A program made the translations under genes and the position numbers. Source: Mesorhabditis belari (taxonomy: Eukaryota; Nematoda; Chromadorea; Rhabditida; Rhabditidae). Taken from it: 64,000 nt of DNA. A model generated the notes under the pieces. The model saw only the letters and a program-made list of their open reading frames with translations, was not told the origin of the DNA and made no database searches. Below are positions 23,601 to 32,900 of this stretch, in pieces (position 1 is the stretch's first letter; every line of letters starts with the position of its first letter). The DNA lies in NCBI GenBank assembly GCA_958450365.1, contig CAUEEP010000905.1, positions 62,001 through 126,000 on the forward strand, in the 5' to 3' direction.

Positions 23601-26600
23601 CGTAGGATGTCCATTAAAAGGTTGTGGGTCCATTAAAAGGTTGGGGGTATCGTAAGATGTCCATTAAAAGGTTGGGGGTATCCTAGGATGTCCATTAAAA
23701 GGTTGGGGGTATCGTAGGATACCCCCAACCTTTTAATGGAGTATCATTCTACTGTAAATTATTTATTTTTCATTAAATCTAAGTACATTTATATTCTAAA
23801 ACTAGAACAACAATAAAGCCAAAAGCAAATTTCTGGTCATCAAAAGACCGTTTTTCTCGCACTCCCACACAGCACGGATGGCCGAGTGGTCTAAGGCGCC
23901 AGACTCAAGCGAGCAGCTTCCCGCAGGCAAGGCGGGTTCGGGTCTTCTGGTATCTTCGGATGCGTGGGTTCGAATCCCACTTCGTGCAGATTTTTTGCAA
24001 AAATCCGAAGCTAGCTCGAAAATGCTAGAGCTGGGCTTTTGTTATTGCTTCCCCTTTGTTATTGCTATTGCTTCCCTTCCCTCACTTGATCACTTTGTGT
24101 CATCATTTGCAAATCGGGAATCGCTCTCAGCCAATCAATGTAATAAACGGTGAGTCGGCAATATTGCCTCTTGATTGCGTCCACCATCGATGGCAACAAT
24201 TGCTCGTGGCTTAGCCAATCAAGCTAAAAGTTTGAAGGATGAGCTCGCAAAATTGCTAGCTGTTCAACCAACCGGTGTCCTCATTCCCAATCTCAGCGGA
24301 TCATTCATTGCCACATGTAGCGGTACATCAAGATTATCATTTAATACAGTTGAATCTTCAAAGAACGGCTGAGTGTCAGCATAGCATTTGCTAAAAAAAA
24401 GCTAATAGAAATCATAATATAATAGAAATCTTTTACTTTTCAAGTTCCACCAATTTCGAGACGATTTCCGGGAAGTTGTCGCCTTTTAGAAAGTTTAAGA
24501 AATCGAAACCGATCGCTGTAGAGGGGAGGAGGATTTCCTGAGTAAATTTGCTGAATTGTTGGATTGATTGATTGATTGATTCAGTTTAAAAGTTGATTAC
24601 GGGATTACGGCAGTAGAAAATCATTTAGAAAACTGTTTGAGTTAGAGAAATGTGTTTCTTTGACTCAAACAGTTTTCTAAATGGTCTACAGGGTGCCTGA
24701 AAAGTTCTGAAACTAATTTTTTATGTATTCCGAGCTAATTTTAAAGTTTATTTGCTGTTTTTTGCTGCTTTTTTGCTTCTTTTAGATCTTTCTTATTCTT
24801 TTAACTTATAATTTAAAGGTTTTGTTTCTATTTTAAGTAGAGAAACGGTGATTCATCTTCACAAAGTTGCCCATTCAAATCTGCTGATGGCTGATGATCT
24901 GATGACGGCTGATGATCTGATGATGATCTGAAGACGCTACAAAGAACAAGGAACAAAGAGACTACAAAGAGACGCTAAGTAAACGCTACTGAAACTGGAA
25001 ATGTCGAAGATCGACCGAGTGGAAGACCTCCAACTGCTATTACTTCACGAAACATCAACAAGGTTCAATCCCGTGTTAAACGTAACCCCAAACAATCGAT
25101 GTGGAAACTTGCGAAAGAGCTTGGAATCAGTCAAGAAAGGGTCAATTTTATTGTTAAGAACAAGCTGAACATGCATAGTTACAAATTAGCAAAGCAGCAA
25201 AGAAAAAAAAAGAGCAACGCTAGTCCGGGAAATGCTTCGCTTGACAAGCCGTGGTCGTTGAAGGCAAGTTGTTTTCACAGATAAGAACATTTTTACTGTT
25301 GCACGAGTTCAATTGCCAAAATGACCACCACTTCTTCAGGAAGAGTAGTCAAAGGTTTCTAGCATCGGAAATTATTCAACGGGCACATTTTCCGGCGAGC
25401 ATTATGGTTTGTAGAGGCGCTACCGGCCTTTGGTTTTCATCGATAGGAACCTTAAAATCAGCGCTCAGATCTACCAAAAAAAATGATTAGATCTTTAGTT
25501 TAGTTTCAATTTCCTTTCAAAACCTACAATTTTCGGTTGTCTTTGTTTTGTGGTGAGTGTGAGCGCTTGAGACTCCATATCCAAGAGATCGGGTGGACTG
25601 GGAATCGAGAAGAAATCCTCAGATATGCAAGGAGTATCATCATCCTAAAAGTGTTGTACTTTAGGATATTTATATTGATATTTCACAGTCTTTCCTAAGC
25701 CAAGCCTAAGCCTAAGCCTAAGGGGCGCATGAGCATCGCCAAGCGGGTGTGCCTTAGCTCCGGGAACTGGCTGAGATCCAGAAAATGGGGGTTTAGCCCA
25801 AACCCAAATAGCCTTAGTGCTAGGCGCTAGCCGCTAGCCTACGCACTAAGTCCAAGCCTAAGCCAAGCCTAAGCCAAGCCCAAGCCTAAGCCTTAACCTA
25901 GTCCTAAGCCTAAGCCAAGCCTAAGCCAAGCCTAAGCCTAAGCCTAAGCCAATCCTGAGCCTAAGCCAAGTCTAAGCCTAAGCCTAAAAGCTAGCTAAAG
26001 CCAGTAAGGATAACAAAAACTGATAGAACTATGATAAAGTTCATTCTAAAACTCTTTCTCAAATCTAAAAACTGAGCTCTTAAAGAAATTTTAAGAGATT
26101 TCTTTATCAAATTTACTATATATTATTTTAAATTGTAAAAAATCAAACCAAAATCTCGCGCTTAATCATTTTCGTTGTCGTCGTGAGCTCGGTGGAGTTG
26201 ATTCTCTTCAATTTCTCTTTGCTTCTCGAAATCCCGACAGCTGAATTGAAATTAACATTATCGGATATCAAAAATCCGTTTATTATCTTTGATTTGTAAA
26301 GATTTTTGTTTCAATTCACCCTTTGGATCCATTTTCACCGCCAAACATTTCTGAAAGCGACATGCTCGACAAATTTTCGTCCATCTTTCTAAAAATTCTC
26401 GACTTTTACTTAACAAAAGTAGATTTCTTTTAAGCTTTCAAATGTAAATTTGAAAAGTGAAAACCCTTTTCATTACCAGGAGTCACTGGGCAATGTCCGT
26501 CCCTTTGGCAAACGTATTTGTCCCCATGCTGCACGGCTCGCAAGAAGAACACTTTACATGGTCTAATAATAAAGAACTTTTCGATTGGAAACTAGATTTT

Positions 26601-26733
26601 TAAAGGGTTTACTTAGAGAACTTGAAATGTAGTAAGTAAATTGTGAAAGATTTACGACTCACGCGCAAACGGAGGCTCCATAATACCGAAAGACGCCTTT
26701 TGGATTGGTGCAAACACGGCAATCGACTGGCAT
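20675..26733 (-). CDS. Nuclear hormone receptor (nematode supplementary type), paralog B
   Basis: Starts MPVDCRVCTNPKGVFRYYG at 26733. The first finger is completed by the next exon (PCKVFFLRAV), followed by YVCQRDGHC and the finger-two region KICRACRFQKC, LAVKMDPKG (26392-26333). Ligand-domain exons match paralog A piece by piece: QEILLPSTAIGFDFLNFLK near 24500; NDNLDVPLHVAMNDPLRLG near 24300; YCRLTVYYIDWL near 24150; FDYFLDRLAQYGHEKV near 22150; and a terminal exon ending VHLREY at 20675. Introns are greatly expanded (6 kb in all, against 3.5 kb) and hold minisatellites, a mariner relic, telomere-like repeats and, on the opposite strand, a tRNA gene. Some middle exons could not be placed exactly, so one or more may be lost. 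Confidence 0.85.
20868..20970. repeat. 14-bp tandem repeat CCTTCTACAGTAAG
   Basis: Seven near-identical copies lie in an intron of nuclear receptor B. Each unit contains TACAG, a splice-acceptor-like string. Confidence 0.9.
21090..21150 (+). tRNA. tRNA-like fragment (degenerate)
   Basis: TGGCGTAGTCGG resembles an A box. GGGTTGGGGTCCC occupies the B-box position but with several mismatches to GGTTCGANTCC. No full cloverleaf can be drawn. It is similar in character to the other degenerate tRNA-like sites in this window. Confidence 0.3.
21415..21510. repeat. 16-bp tandem repeat CAGCTGAATGACAAGC
   Basis: Six copies in an intron of nuclear receptor B, with GAGTGAC and GAATGAC variants. Confidence 0.9.
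22385..22460. repeat. TGGCTAGTTAT short tandem repeat
   Basis: About six copies of an 11-12-bp unit in an intron of nuclear receptor B, followed by TAGTCC-type variants. Confidence 0.8.
23165..23205. repeat. (TTTG)n microsatellite
   Basis: Around ten TTTG units, in an intron of nuclear receptor B. Confidence 0.95.
23535..23745. repeat. 31-bp tandem repeat with palindromic GGGGGTATC...GATACCCCC ends
   Basis: Units of the form CCATTAAAAGGTTGGGGGTATCGTAGGATGT repeat about five times. The first and last blocks are arranged as inverted partners (GGGTATCGTAGGATACCC), so the array can fold back. A flanking block containing ATTCTACTGTAAATT..ATTTATTT occurs on both sides (23480 and 23748). Confidence 0.85.
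23872..23988 (+). tRNA. tRNA-Leu (CAA) with intron
   Basis: A complete type II tRNA. The acceptor stem GCACGGA pairs with TTCGTGC, with discriminator A. The A box is TGGCCGAGTGG and the B box GGTTCGAATCC. The anticodon stem CCAGA/TCTGG encloses anticodon CAA, followed by an intron of about 36 nt (from about 23911 to 23946). The long variable arm ATCTTCGGATG.. is typical of leucine tRNAs. Intron position and anticodon agree with the intron-containing tRNA-Leu(CAA) of nematodes. It is nested antisense in an intron of nuclear receptor B. Confidence 0.93.
24615..25490 (+). mobile_element. Tc1/mariner-superfamily transposon relic
   Basis: The left part has a strong hairpin (CATTTAGAAAACTGTTTGAG at about 24625 pairing with its complement at about 24670). 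Next is GGGTGCCTGAAAAGTTCTGA, which looks like a mariner-type end. From about 25010 a frame reads RPPTAITSRNINKVQSRV, NPKQSMWKLAKELGIS, VNFIVKNKLNMHSYKL, the helix-turn-helix half of this transposase class. Beyond 25220 the frame breaks (KASCFH, MVCRGATGLWFS). It is inactive and lies in an intron of nuclear receptor B. Confidence 0.75.
25688..25990. repeat. Interstitial telomere-type repeat, degenerate (GCCTAA)n
   Basis: Long runs of AAGCCTAAGCC are mixed with shortened GCCAA units and a 70-bp interruption at about 25720-25830. (GCCTAA)n is the complement of the nematode telomere repeat TTAGGC. It lies inside an intron of nuclear receptor B. A clean three-unit copy also sits in an hsp70 intron at about 52755-52775. 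Confidence 0.85.
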
Positions 26734-26887
26734 CTTCAATCAAAATTCTAGATGTTAAAAATCATGATAATGCTATAATATCAATCATTTAAAATCTATA
26801 TTACCGTATTTTCTGTAATAGTAGTGCAGTCTAGAATAGTAGTGCAGTCTGTAATAGTAGTGCAGTCTATAATAGTAGTGCAGTCTA

Positions 26888-28453
26888 CAGTGCGTTTCAA
26901 ATTCTTAAACGCACCCTCTAAAATAGCGGATTTTGCATTTTGACCACCGCTACAACTATTAATCTTTTTCTATTAGAAAGAGCATGTCTTAAAACCTAAA
27001 TAACACGAAAAATAGGCATACTGTAAAAAGTAAAAATTTTCAAAATAGAAACTTTTTGCTAAATCAACCGTTTCAAATTCTTAAACGCACTATGAAAATA
27101 TTTTTATTTATCGACAAAAATTAAAAATCAAAGGTAAAAAATCAAAACTAATGATCTGTACACGCACCAGAACGATTAATTACTTGAAAAATGCGGTCTG
27201 ACATTGAATTGATGAGGTTTTGAAGAGCAGAGACGTCGAGATCGCTCCAGGCCGAAAAAATTGCTGCTTTAAGTGCAGAAACGTCTTGAAACTGACGCTG
27301 ATTCTTGTAGACAGCTCGGACAAGTATTCCCCATAAATTTTCTATCGGATTGAGGTCAAGAGACTGAGCGGGTCAGTCCAAAGTTGCAATGTTGTTGCTG
27401 TTCAGCCAGTTCAGGGTGTCTCCGGCTCGATGAATTGACGCGTTGTCGTGTTGAAACAAATCGGGAACGGTTGGATTTAGGAGCCAAAATGGCAACAAGC
27501 AATTGTTCAAGATATCTATCTAGTCATCCGATTCGAAACCATCTTCAGAGCGACCGTTCCATCAGCACAAAAGGCGGCCCAAACCATCACAGAACCACCG
27601 CCAAAGTTTCGAGTTCCAAACACCATCGGATCACGTCGAAGATCCCTCCAATAGTAGCCAACGCCATCGGGGCCATCCAAATTCCATTTCTTCTTATCGG
27701 AAAAGATCACCTAAACGCAAAAAAATAATAAAACATAAGCGGATTTCCAACCATAGACCAATTTTGATTCATATGAGTCTTGGCGAAGGCCAATCGGGCT
27801 TTCTTGTGCAAAAGCTTCACGGTCGGTTGGATGTTCAATAATTGTTGATCGATATGTGCGTTTTTCCTTGATGGCTCGCCAAATTTTCGACTTCGAAGAG
27901 TCGATTTTCCGTTCCGTTTTCACTTCATTGATCGTTTTTCCTTGGATGTTGTTCATAATATGGCGTCTAGCTCGCGGTGTAAGCTTTGGTTTTGGTCCTG
28001 GCTTCTTCTTTGGTGTAGAAACGAACTCGGACTTTATATAATTTCGCATGGCAGAGTCGGATCGGCCCAAATTTTTTGCGATTTTCCTTATTGAGTCGCC
28101 AATGCTCAAACGGGCATCAATCTGGCCTTTCTCATAATCCGTGAGCAGCTTTCCGTGTGCCATTTACCTGAAAATTAACAAAAATTATAAATTTAATAAA
28201 AAAATACGCACAACAAAACGAAAAATTTCAAATAACAACAGCAAAGGCGGGTGCGTTTAAGAATTTGAAACGGTTGATTTAGCAAAAAGTTTCTATTTTG
28301 AAAATTTTTACTTTTTACAGTATGCTTCTTTTTCGTGTTATTTAGGTTTTAAGACATGCTCTTTCTAATAGAAAAAGATTAATAGTTGTAGCGGTGGTCA
28401 AAATGCAAAATCCGCTATTTTAGAGGGTGCGTTTAAGAATTTGAAACGCACTG
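26888..28453 (-). mobile_element. Tc3-like transposon with ~203-bp terminal inverted repeats
   Basis: The ends are CAGTGCGTTTCAAATTC and its complement, with inverted arms 26888-27091 and 28250-28453 that match almost base for base. The outer motif TTTCAAATTCTTAAACGCAC occurs again at the inner edge of each arm. The element is flanked by TA on both sides, the Tc1/mariner target duplication. It carries one transposase gene on the minus strand. The nearly identical arms indicate a fairly recent insertion. Confidence 0.93.
27148..28163 (-). pseudogene. Tc3-like transposase, broken
   Basis: Starts MAHGKLLTDYEKGQIDARL at 28163. The bipartite DNA-binding part contains SIRKIAKNLGRSDSAMRNYI and a GPKPKLTPRARR GRPR-like linker. 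The catalytic half shows SDKKKWNLDGPDG (first Asp), LFQHDNASIH (second Asp) and SLDLNPIENLWG (Glu), a D,D,E triad. A 41-nt intron precedes VIFSDKKKW. Lesions: a frame change between KEKRTYRST and KLLHKKARLAF (about 27840); another near 27525 between SNRMTR and DILNNCLL, with a stop; and a TGA in place of Trp just before PAQSLDLNP (about 27370). It is therefore non-autonomous. Confidence 0.9.
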
Positions 28454-28639
28454 TATAATAGTAGTGCAGTCTAGAATAGTAGTGCAGTCCATAATAGTAG
28501 TGCAGTATATAATAATAGTAGTGCAATCTGTAATACTAGTGCAGTCTAGAATAGTAGTGCAGTCTGTAATAGTAGTGCAGTCTGTAATACTAGTGCAGTC
28601 TAGAATAGTAGTGCAGGCTGGAAGGGGCTTGAAAAAGTG

Positions 28640-29085
28640 CGCACGACTATTACAGACAATACGGTGTTCAATTTTTGATAGAAATTCTTGCAGTTGAACA
28701 GAAGAAAAGAAGAAAAGAAGAGAAATTGAATTGAGAATTGAAATTGGATAAATGAAATCTTTTAAAATTCACTTATAAATAGAAAAATCTTATAAGAAAC
28801 ATCAAAAATCAAAGAAATCAAAAGAAAATTTAGCTTTTCTTGATCCATATAATTGTATAATGAGACGGGGAAAAAGAAAAAAGTACAAAGAAAAAGAAAA
28901 AGAAAAAGAAATTCCAATTTTCTCACAAAAAGACAAAAGCACAGGTGAGGTGAGGGGGAAATAAGTTCAAACAATGATCTCTCTTGATGAAAAGGCTTTT
29001 AGAAGGCTTAGATAAAAAATCGTGATCGCTGATATTGCTGATCGAAAGATATGAACACAATTGGGCGCATTTTTGGGATATTGTA
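28640..29085. other. Intergenic, purine-rich, no gene seen
   Basis: AT-rich with AAAAAG-type runs at 28865-28915. Open frames on the minus strand here are low in complexity and lack motifs. Confidence 0.5.
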
Positions 29086-29091
29086 GTCTGG

Positions 29092-29190
29092 GGAATACAG
29101 AACTCTTTACAGAACAGAATACAGAACTCTTTACAGAACAGAATACAGAACTCTTTACAGAACAGAATACAGAACAGAAGACAGAACAGC
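29092..29190. repeat. 24-bp tandem repeat CAGAACTCTTTACAGAACAGAATA
   Basis: Three full copies and degenerate edges. The unit is a multiple of three, so it leaves frames open on both strands. Confidence 0.9.
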
Positions 29191-29443
29191 AAAGATTCAC
29201 TATCGTCACTAAAACGAAGATCATTAACATCTGAAACTTGGATGAATTACGAGATTTTCAATGAGAATTTCAAAAGGAAGAACCAATGGCTATCTACCGG
29301 TGAAACCACTCTGAAAGTGATATTCATGGAAAGAAGATAATGATCTGTTGCTGGTTGAACTCAACTTGTACTATAAGTTGTACTAATCAAGAAGAAACTA
29401 CGATAAATCGATTTGATTAAACATTTCTAACTTCAAAAATTAG

Positions 29444-29829
29444 AAGAAGCTATCAAAGAAGCTATCAAAGAAGCTATCAAAGAAGCTATCAGAAAAGCTA
29501 TCAGAGAGGCTATCAGAGAAGCTATCAGAGAAGCTATCAAAGAGGCTATCAAAGAGGCTATCAAAGAAGTTATCAGAGAAGCTATCAGAGAAGCCATCAA
29601 AGAGGCTATCAGAGAAGCTATCAGAGAAGCCATCAAAGAGGCTATCAGAGAAGCTATCAGAGAAGCCATCAAAGAGGCTATCAGAGAAGCTATCAGAGAA
29701 GCCATCAAAGAGGCTATCAGAGAAGCTATCAGAGAAGCTATCAGAGAAGCTATCAGAGAAGCTATCAAAGAGGCTATCAAAGAGGCTATCAAAGAAGTTA
29801 TCAGAGAAGCTATCAGAGAAGCTATCAAT
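29444..29829. repeat. 12-bp minisatellite GAAGCTATCAGA, ~32 copies
   Basis: A dense array of GAAGCTATC(A/C)(G/A)A units, with higher-order groups of three (…AGAGAAGCC ATCAAAGAGGCT…). The 12-bp unit keeps several frames open on both strands. The plus frame gives EAIREAIK, which would form an amphipathic helix; the minus frames give SLIA and DSFS repeats. The plus frame runs on to a stop near 29914 but has no ATG upstream, so it is treated as a satellite and not a gene. Confidence 0.9.
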
Positions 29830-30094
29830 TTTCAACCACCAAAAAAGACGAACAAGATCTCATCAACAGCTATTGCTGATTCGGGATATAACTTAAATGG
29901 AATACATGAGTACTGAAGAACAATAACAATGATGGAATAGATGAGTATTGTAGCAAGTAAAGGTATTGTAATGTATTAATATTACAAAGCTATGCCACTG
30001 CCCGCTTCACCAAAAGCAAAAACCGAAAAACCCCAAAAACCATTTCTCAAAACATCATATATTTCTTCTAAATTTCAAGTGAATTTTGTATGAT

Positions 30095-30320
30095 TGTCTA
30101 TTGGATTGTCTACTAGATTGTCTACTGGATTGTCTACTGGATTGTCTACTAGATTGTCTACTGAATGTCTACTGGATTGTCTACTAAATGTCTACTGGAT
30201 TGTCTACTGGATTGTCTACTGAATGTCTACTGGATTGTCTACTGGATTGTCTACTGGGTTGTCTACTGGGTTGTCTAATGGATTGTCTACTGAATGTCTA
30301 CTGGATTGTCTACTGGATTC
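30095..30320. repeat. 12-bp minisatellite TGGATTGTCTAC with 11-bp variants
   Basis: About 19 units alternate between TGGATTGTCTAC and the shorter TGAATGTCTAC, with a few TAGATT and TGGGTT variants. Confidence 0.9.
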
Positions 30321-31020
30321 TGCAAACAATTTCAAGTCTAAAAGCCTTTTATTTCTTTTGGAATCAGTTTTTATTTGAAAATACTCAAAAAAAGAGACTT
30401 TTCTTGAAATCAATCTTGATTTAAAAGGTGAATTACATAGCTTTTTACTAGAAAAAAGTCACAAAAGATCGTTTTGATATCTGGTGATTCAGTTTAGAGA
30501 TTCTTGAAGATCGAAAAGACTTAAGGAGAAGGTTTACAAGCCTACAAGCTTACAAGCCAAATAAAAATATCAAAAGAAAAACACTATTTTATCTCTATTT
30601 AAAAGGTGTTCGCTGTAATGATTTTGCTGTAATGATATAAAGATCAAATTTTGAAGCAAAGAGGTTGAGCATTTTGAATTTTGAAGCATTTTGAAGCAAA
30701 GAGATCTTTAAAACTGTCCTAGGCGACCTTTAAAACTGTTAGAATGAAATTTGTTATTGCAAAGATTTCTGATAAGTTCAAAAAGTATGGGAATGAGTAC
30801 ATTGAAGTCATCAACCCCTTCATTTCCTTTTTTAAAACCAAGACAGTTTTCCTTCTTTTCCGGTATCCTAGGCGACTTTCTTCACAAGAAAATGATTCTT
30901 TTCTTTGGGAAATATTAAAATCGGAAAAGATTAGGGAGATTATTTGTTATTTTGGAGAGAAACTAATGATGATATTGGGTAACTAAACTATTGTGTGATA
31001 AAGAATTGAGACTTCTTATT
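30321..31020. other. Intergenic, no supported gene
   Basis: AT-rich. An 80-residue open frame at 30744-30985 (MKFVIAKISDKFKK...) has no recognisable motif and could be chance. Short duplications occur around 30640-30740 (TTTTGAAGCAAAGAG, GGCGACCTTTAAAACTGT). Confidence 0.4.
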
Positions 31021-31021
31021 T

Positions 31022-31145
31022 AAAGCTTTAGATAATCAAGCTATCAAGCAATCAAGCAATCAAGCTATCAAGCAATCAAGCTATCAAGCTATCAAGCAAT
31101 CAAGCAATCAAGCTATCAAGCGTTAGATAATCAAGCTATCAAGCT
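31022..31145. repeat. 8-bp tandem repeat CAAGC(T/A)AT
   Basis: About 14 units of CAAGCTAT and CAAGCAAT in mixed order, interrupted once by CGTTAGATAAT. Confidence 0.9.
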
Positions 31146-31180
31146 TAGGTTTCTTTTGAAACTAAAGATTTAAAGATTAT

Positions 31181-31406
31181 ATATGTTGTGTCCGATTTAG
31201 ATTTCGATTTAGATTCAATCTAAATCTTATATAGATTGAACAATAATATAAACATGCTTAATCTATTTTCTTAAGCGTTTTCTGTAGTTTTCTGCATTTT
31301 TCAAAAGGGCCTTTTATTGATTACAGTCTATATCGGACGTCCGATATAGACTGTAATCTAAATCGGACGTCCGCGATAAGTTCAATCTAAATCGGACACA
31401 ACATAT
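31181..31406. mobile_element. MITE with ATATGTTGTGTCCGATTTAG ends
   Basis: The left end ATATGTTGTGTCCGATTTAG pairs with the right end CTAAATCGGACACAACATAT about 225 bp away. Sub-terminal repeats of AATCTAAATC and CGGACGTCCG fill the interior. It includes a perfect 40-bp palindrome at 31319-31358, centred in CGGAC|GTCCG. There is no coding capacity and the flanks are TA-rich. The class is unassigned. Confidence 0.85.
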
Positions 31407-31489
31407 ATATGCTTTCAGTTGAATAGCGACAAAAAAGATCATAATAATCACCCAGGAAATCGCTCAAAATACACTCCAAAAGATAAAAA

Positions 31490-31760
31490 GATACTTTAAG
31501 AAAGAATCACAGAGGAGTCAAATTAATTGCCGAAATGACGGCTTTAATATCATGGCTTTAAATCTAGGTAAAGTGAGAATATCACGAACATGATCGGGTA
31601 AAAGGTTTCACAATTTAAATAACTCGATTAAAAAAGAAACTTTGAGAGCTTTTAGAGGAATTGCAGCTTTAAATCTAGCCAAGGTGGGAATACCACGAAC
31701 ATGAGGGGATTAAATGTTCCAGAATTTAAAAGAAAAAGAAACTGTAGAAGCTTTTAGAGG
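31490..31760 (-). mobile_element. LINE 3'-end relics, two tandem copies
   Basis: On the minus strand, two segments (about 31650-31555 and 31760-31665) translate to a pattern typical of the C-terminus of non-LTR reverse transcriptases: KALKVSFLIELFK, then a stop where Trp is expected, then NLLPDHVRDILTLPRFKA; and KASTVSFSFKFWN, then a stop, then SPHVRGIPTLARFKA. Each has one stop codon. The F..LWN.LP..V....FK motif supports the LINE origin. No RT core is present. Confidence 0.65.
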
Positions 31761-32020
31761 AAAGAAAAGGCTCCATTAGACTGTAGAAAAGAAATGTATT
31801 CCATTTAAAGAGTTGGGTAATTAAACCATTTCAAATTTGATGAAATAGTTAAGCTCAATTTAATCTTTCAAAATCTTAATCGTTTCAAAATTCAATAGTT
31901 TGTTTTGCGCATTTCTTCTCAGAATTTGAAAGTTTCAAATGCACATTCGATTCTAGAAATCCCTTGAGTAATGAAGACAAAAGATTACGCAGATTGTTGA
32001 TGTTATTGATATTGGAGGTA
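31761..32020. other. Spacer, nothing recognised
   Basis: AT-rich, with no ORF or repeat of note. Confidence 0.4.
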
Positions 32021-32021
32021 T

Positions 32022-32900
32022 TAATAATACAGTACTATTCATACAGTACTATTCAGTACAATACTAATTCATACAATACTAATTCAGTACAATACTAATT
32101 CATACAATACTAATTCATACAGTACTATTCATACAGTACTATTCATACAGTACTATTCATACATTACTATTCATACAGTACTATTCAGTACAATACTAAT
32201 GCATACAGTACTATTCATACAGTACTATTCATACATTACTATTCATACAGTACTATTCAGTACAATACTAATGCATACAGTACTATTCAGTACAATACTA
32301 ATGCATACAGTACTATTCATACAGTACTATTCATACAGTACTATTCATACAGTACTATTCATACAGTACTATTCATACAGTACTATTCATACAGTACTAT
32401 TCATACAGTACAATTCATACAGTACTATTCATACAGTACTATTCATACAGTACTATTCATACAGTACTATTCATACAGTACTATTCATACATTACTATTC
32501 ATACATTACTATTCATACATTACTATTCATACATTACTATTCATACATTACTATTCATACATTACTATTCATACAGTACTATTCATACAGTACTATTCAT
32601 ACAGTACTATTCATACATTACTATTCATACATTACTATTCATACATTACTATTCATACATTACTATTCATACATTACTATTCATACATTACTATTCATAC
32701 AGTACTATTCATACAGTACTATTCATACAGTACTATTCATACATTACTATTCATACATTACTATTCATACATTACTATTCATACATTACTATTCATACAT
32801 TACTATTCATACATTACTATTCATACAGTACTATTCATACAGTACTATTCATACAGTACTATTCAGTCCAGTACTATTCATACAGTACTATTCAACTAAT
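32022..32900. repeat. 14-bp minisatellite ACTATTCATACAGT, ~60 copies
   Basis: An 870-bp array of 14-bp units. Two main variants, ATACAGTACTATTC and ATACATTACTATTC, alternate in blocks (three of the first, then six of the second, repeated), giving a higher-order period of about 126 bp in the right half. The left edge has CAATACTAATTC variants. Since 14 is not a multiple of 3, one open frame cycles through all phases and gives a 14-residue repeat (HTVLFIQYYSYSTI). That is a by-product of the repeat. Confidence 0.95.

Larger units (their letters stand above)
26817..28617. repeat. 18-bp minisatellite (AATAGTAGTGCAGTCTGT) split by a transposon
   Basis: About four units lie at 26817-26886 and about nine at 28454-28617, with variants such as CTAGTGCAGTCTAGA. 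The arrays are in phase on both sides of the Tc3-like element, so they were one array before insertion. Confidence 0.92.

Noticed and set aside
25700..25830. A leucine-type tRNA in the interruption of the telomere-like repeat
   Set aside because: Some A-box resemblance only; no B box and no acceptor pairing.
29433..29835. Two overlapping minus-strand 131-residue ORFs (SLIA and DSFS repeats)
   Set aside because: Both come from the same 12-bp array, and several frames are open at once.
30744..30986. An 80-residue ORF starting MKFVIAKISDKFKK
   Set aside because: No motif, no splice partners, and an AT-rich gene desert; compatible with chance.
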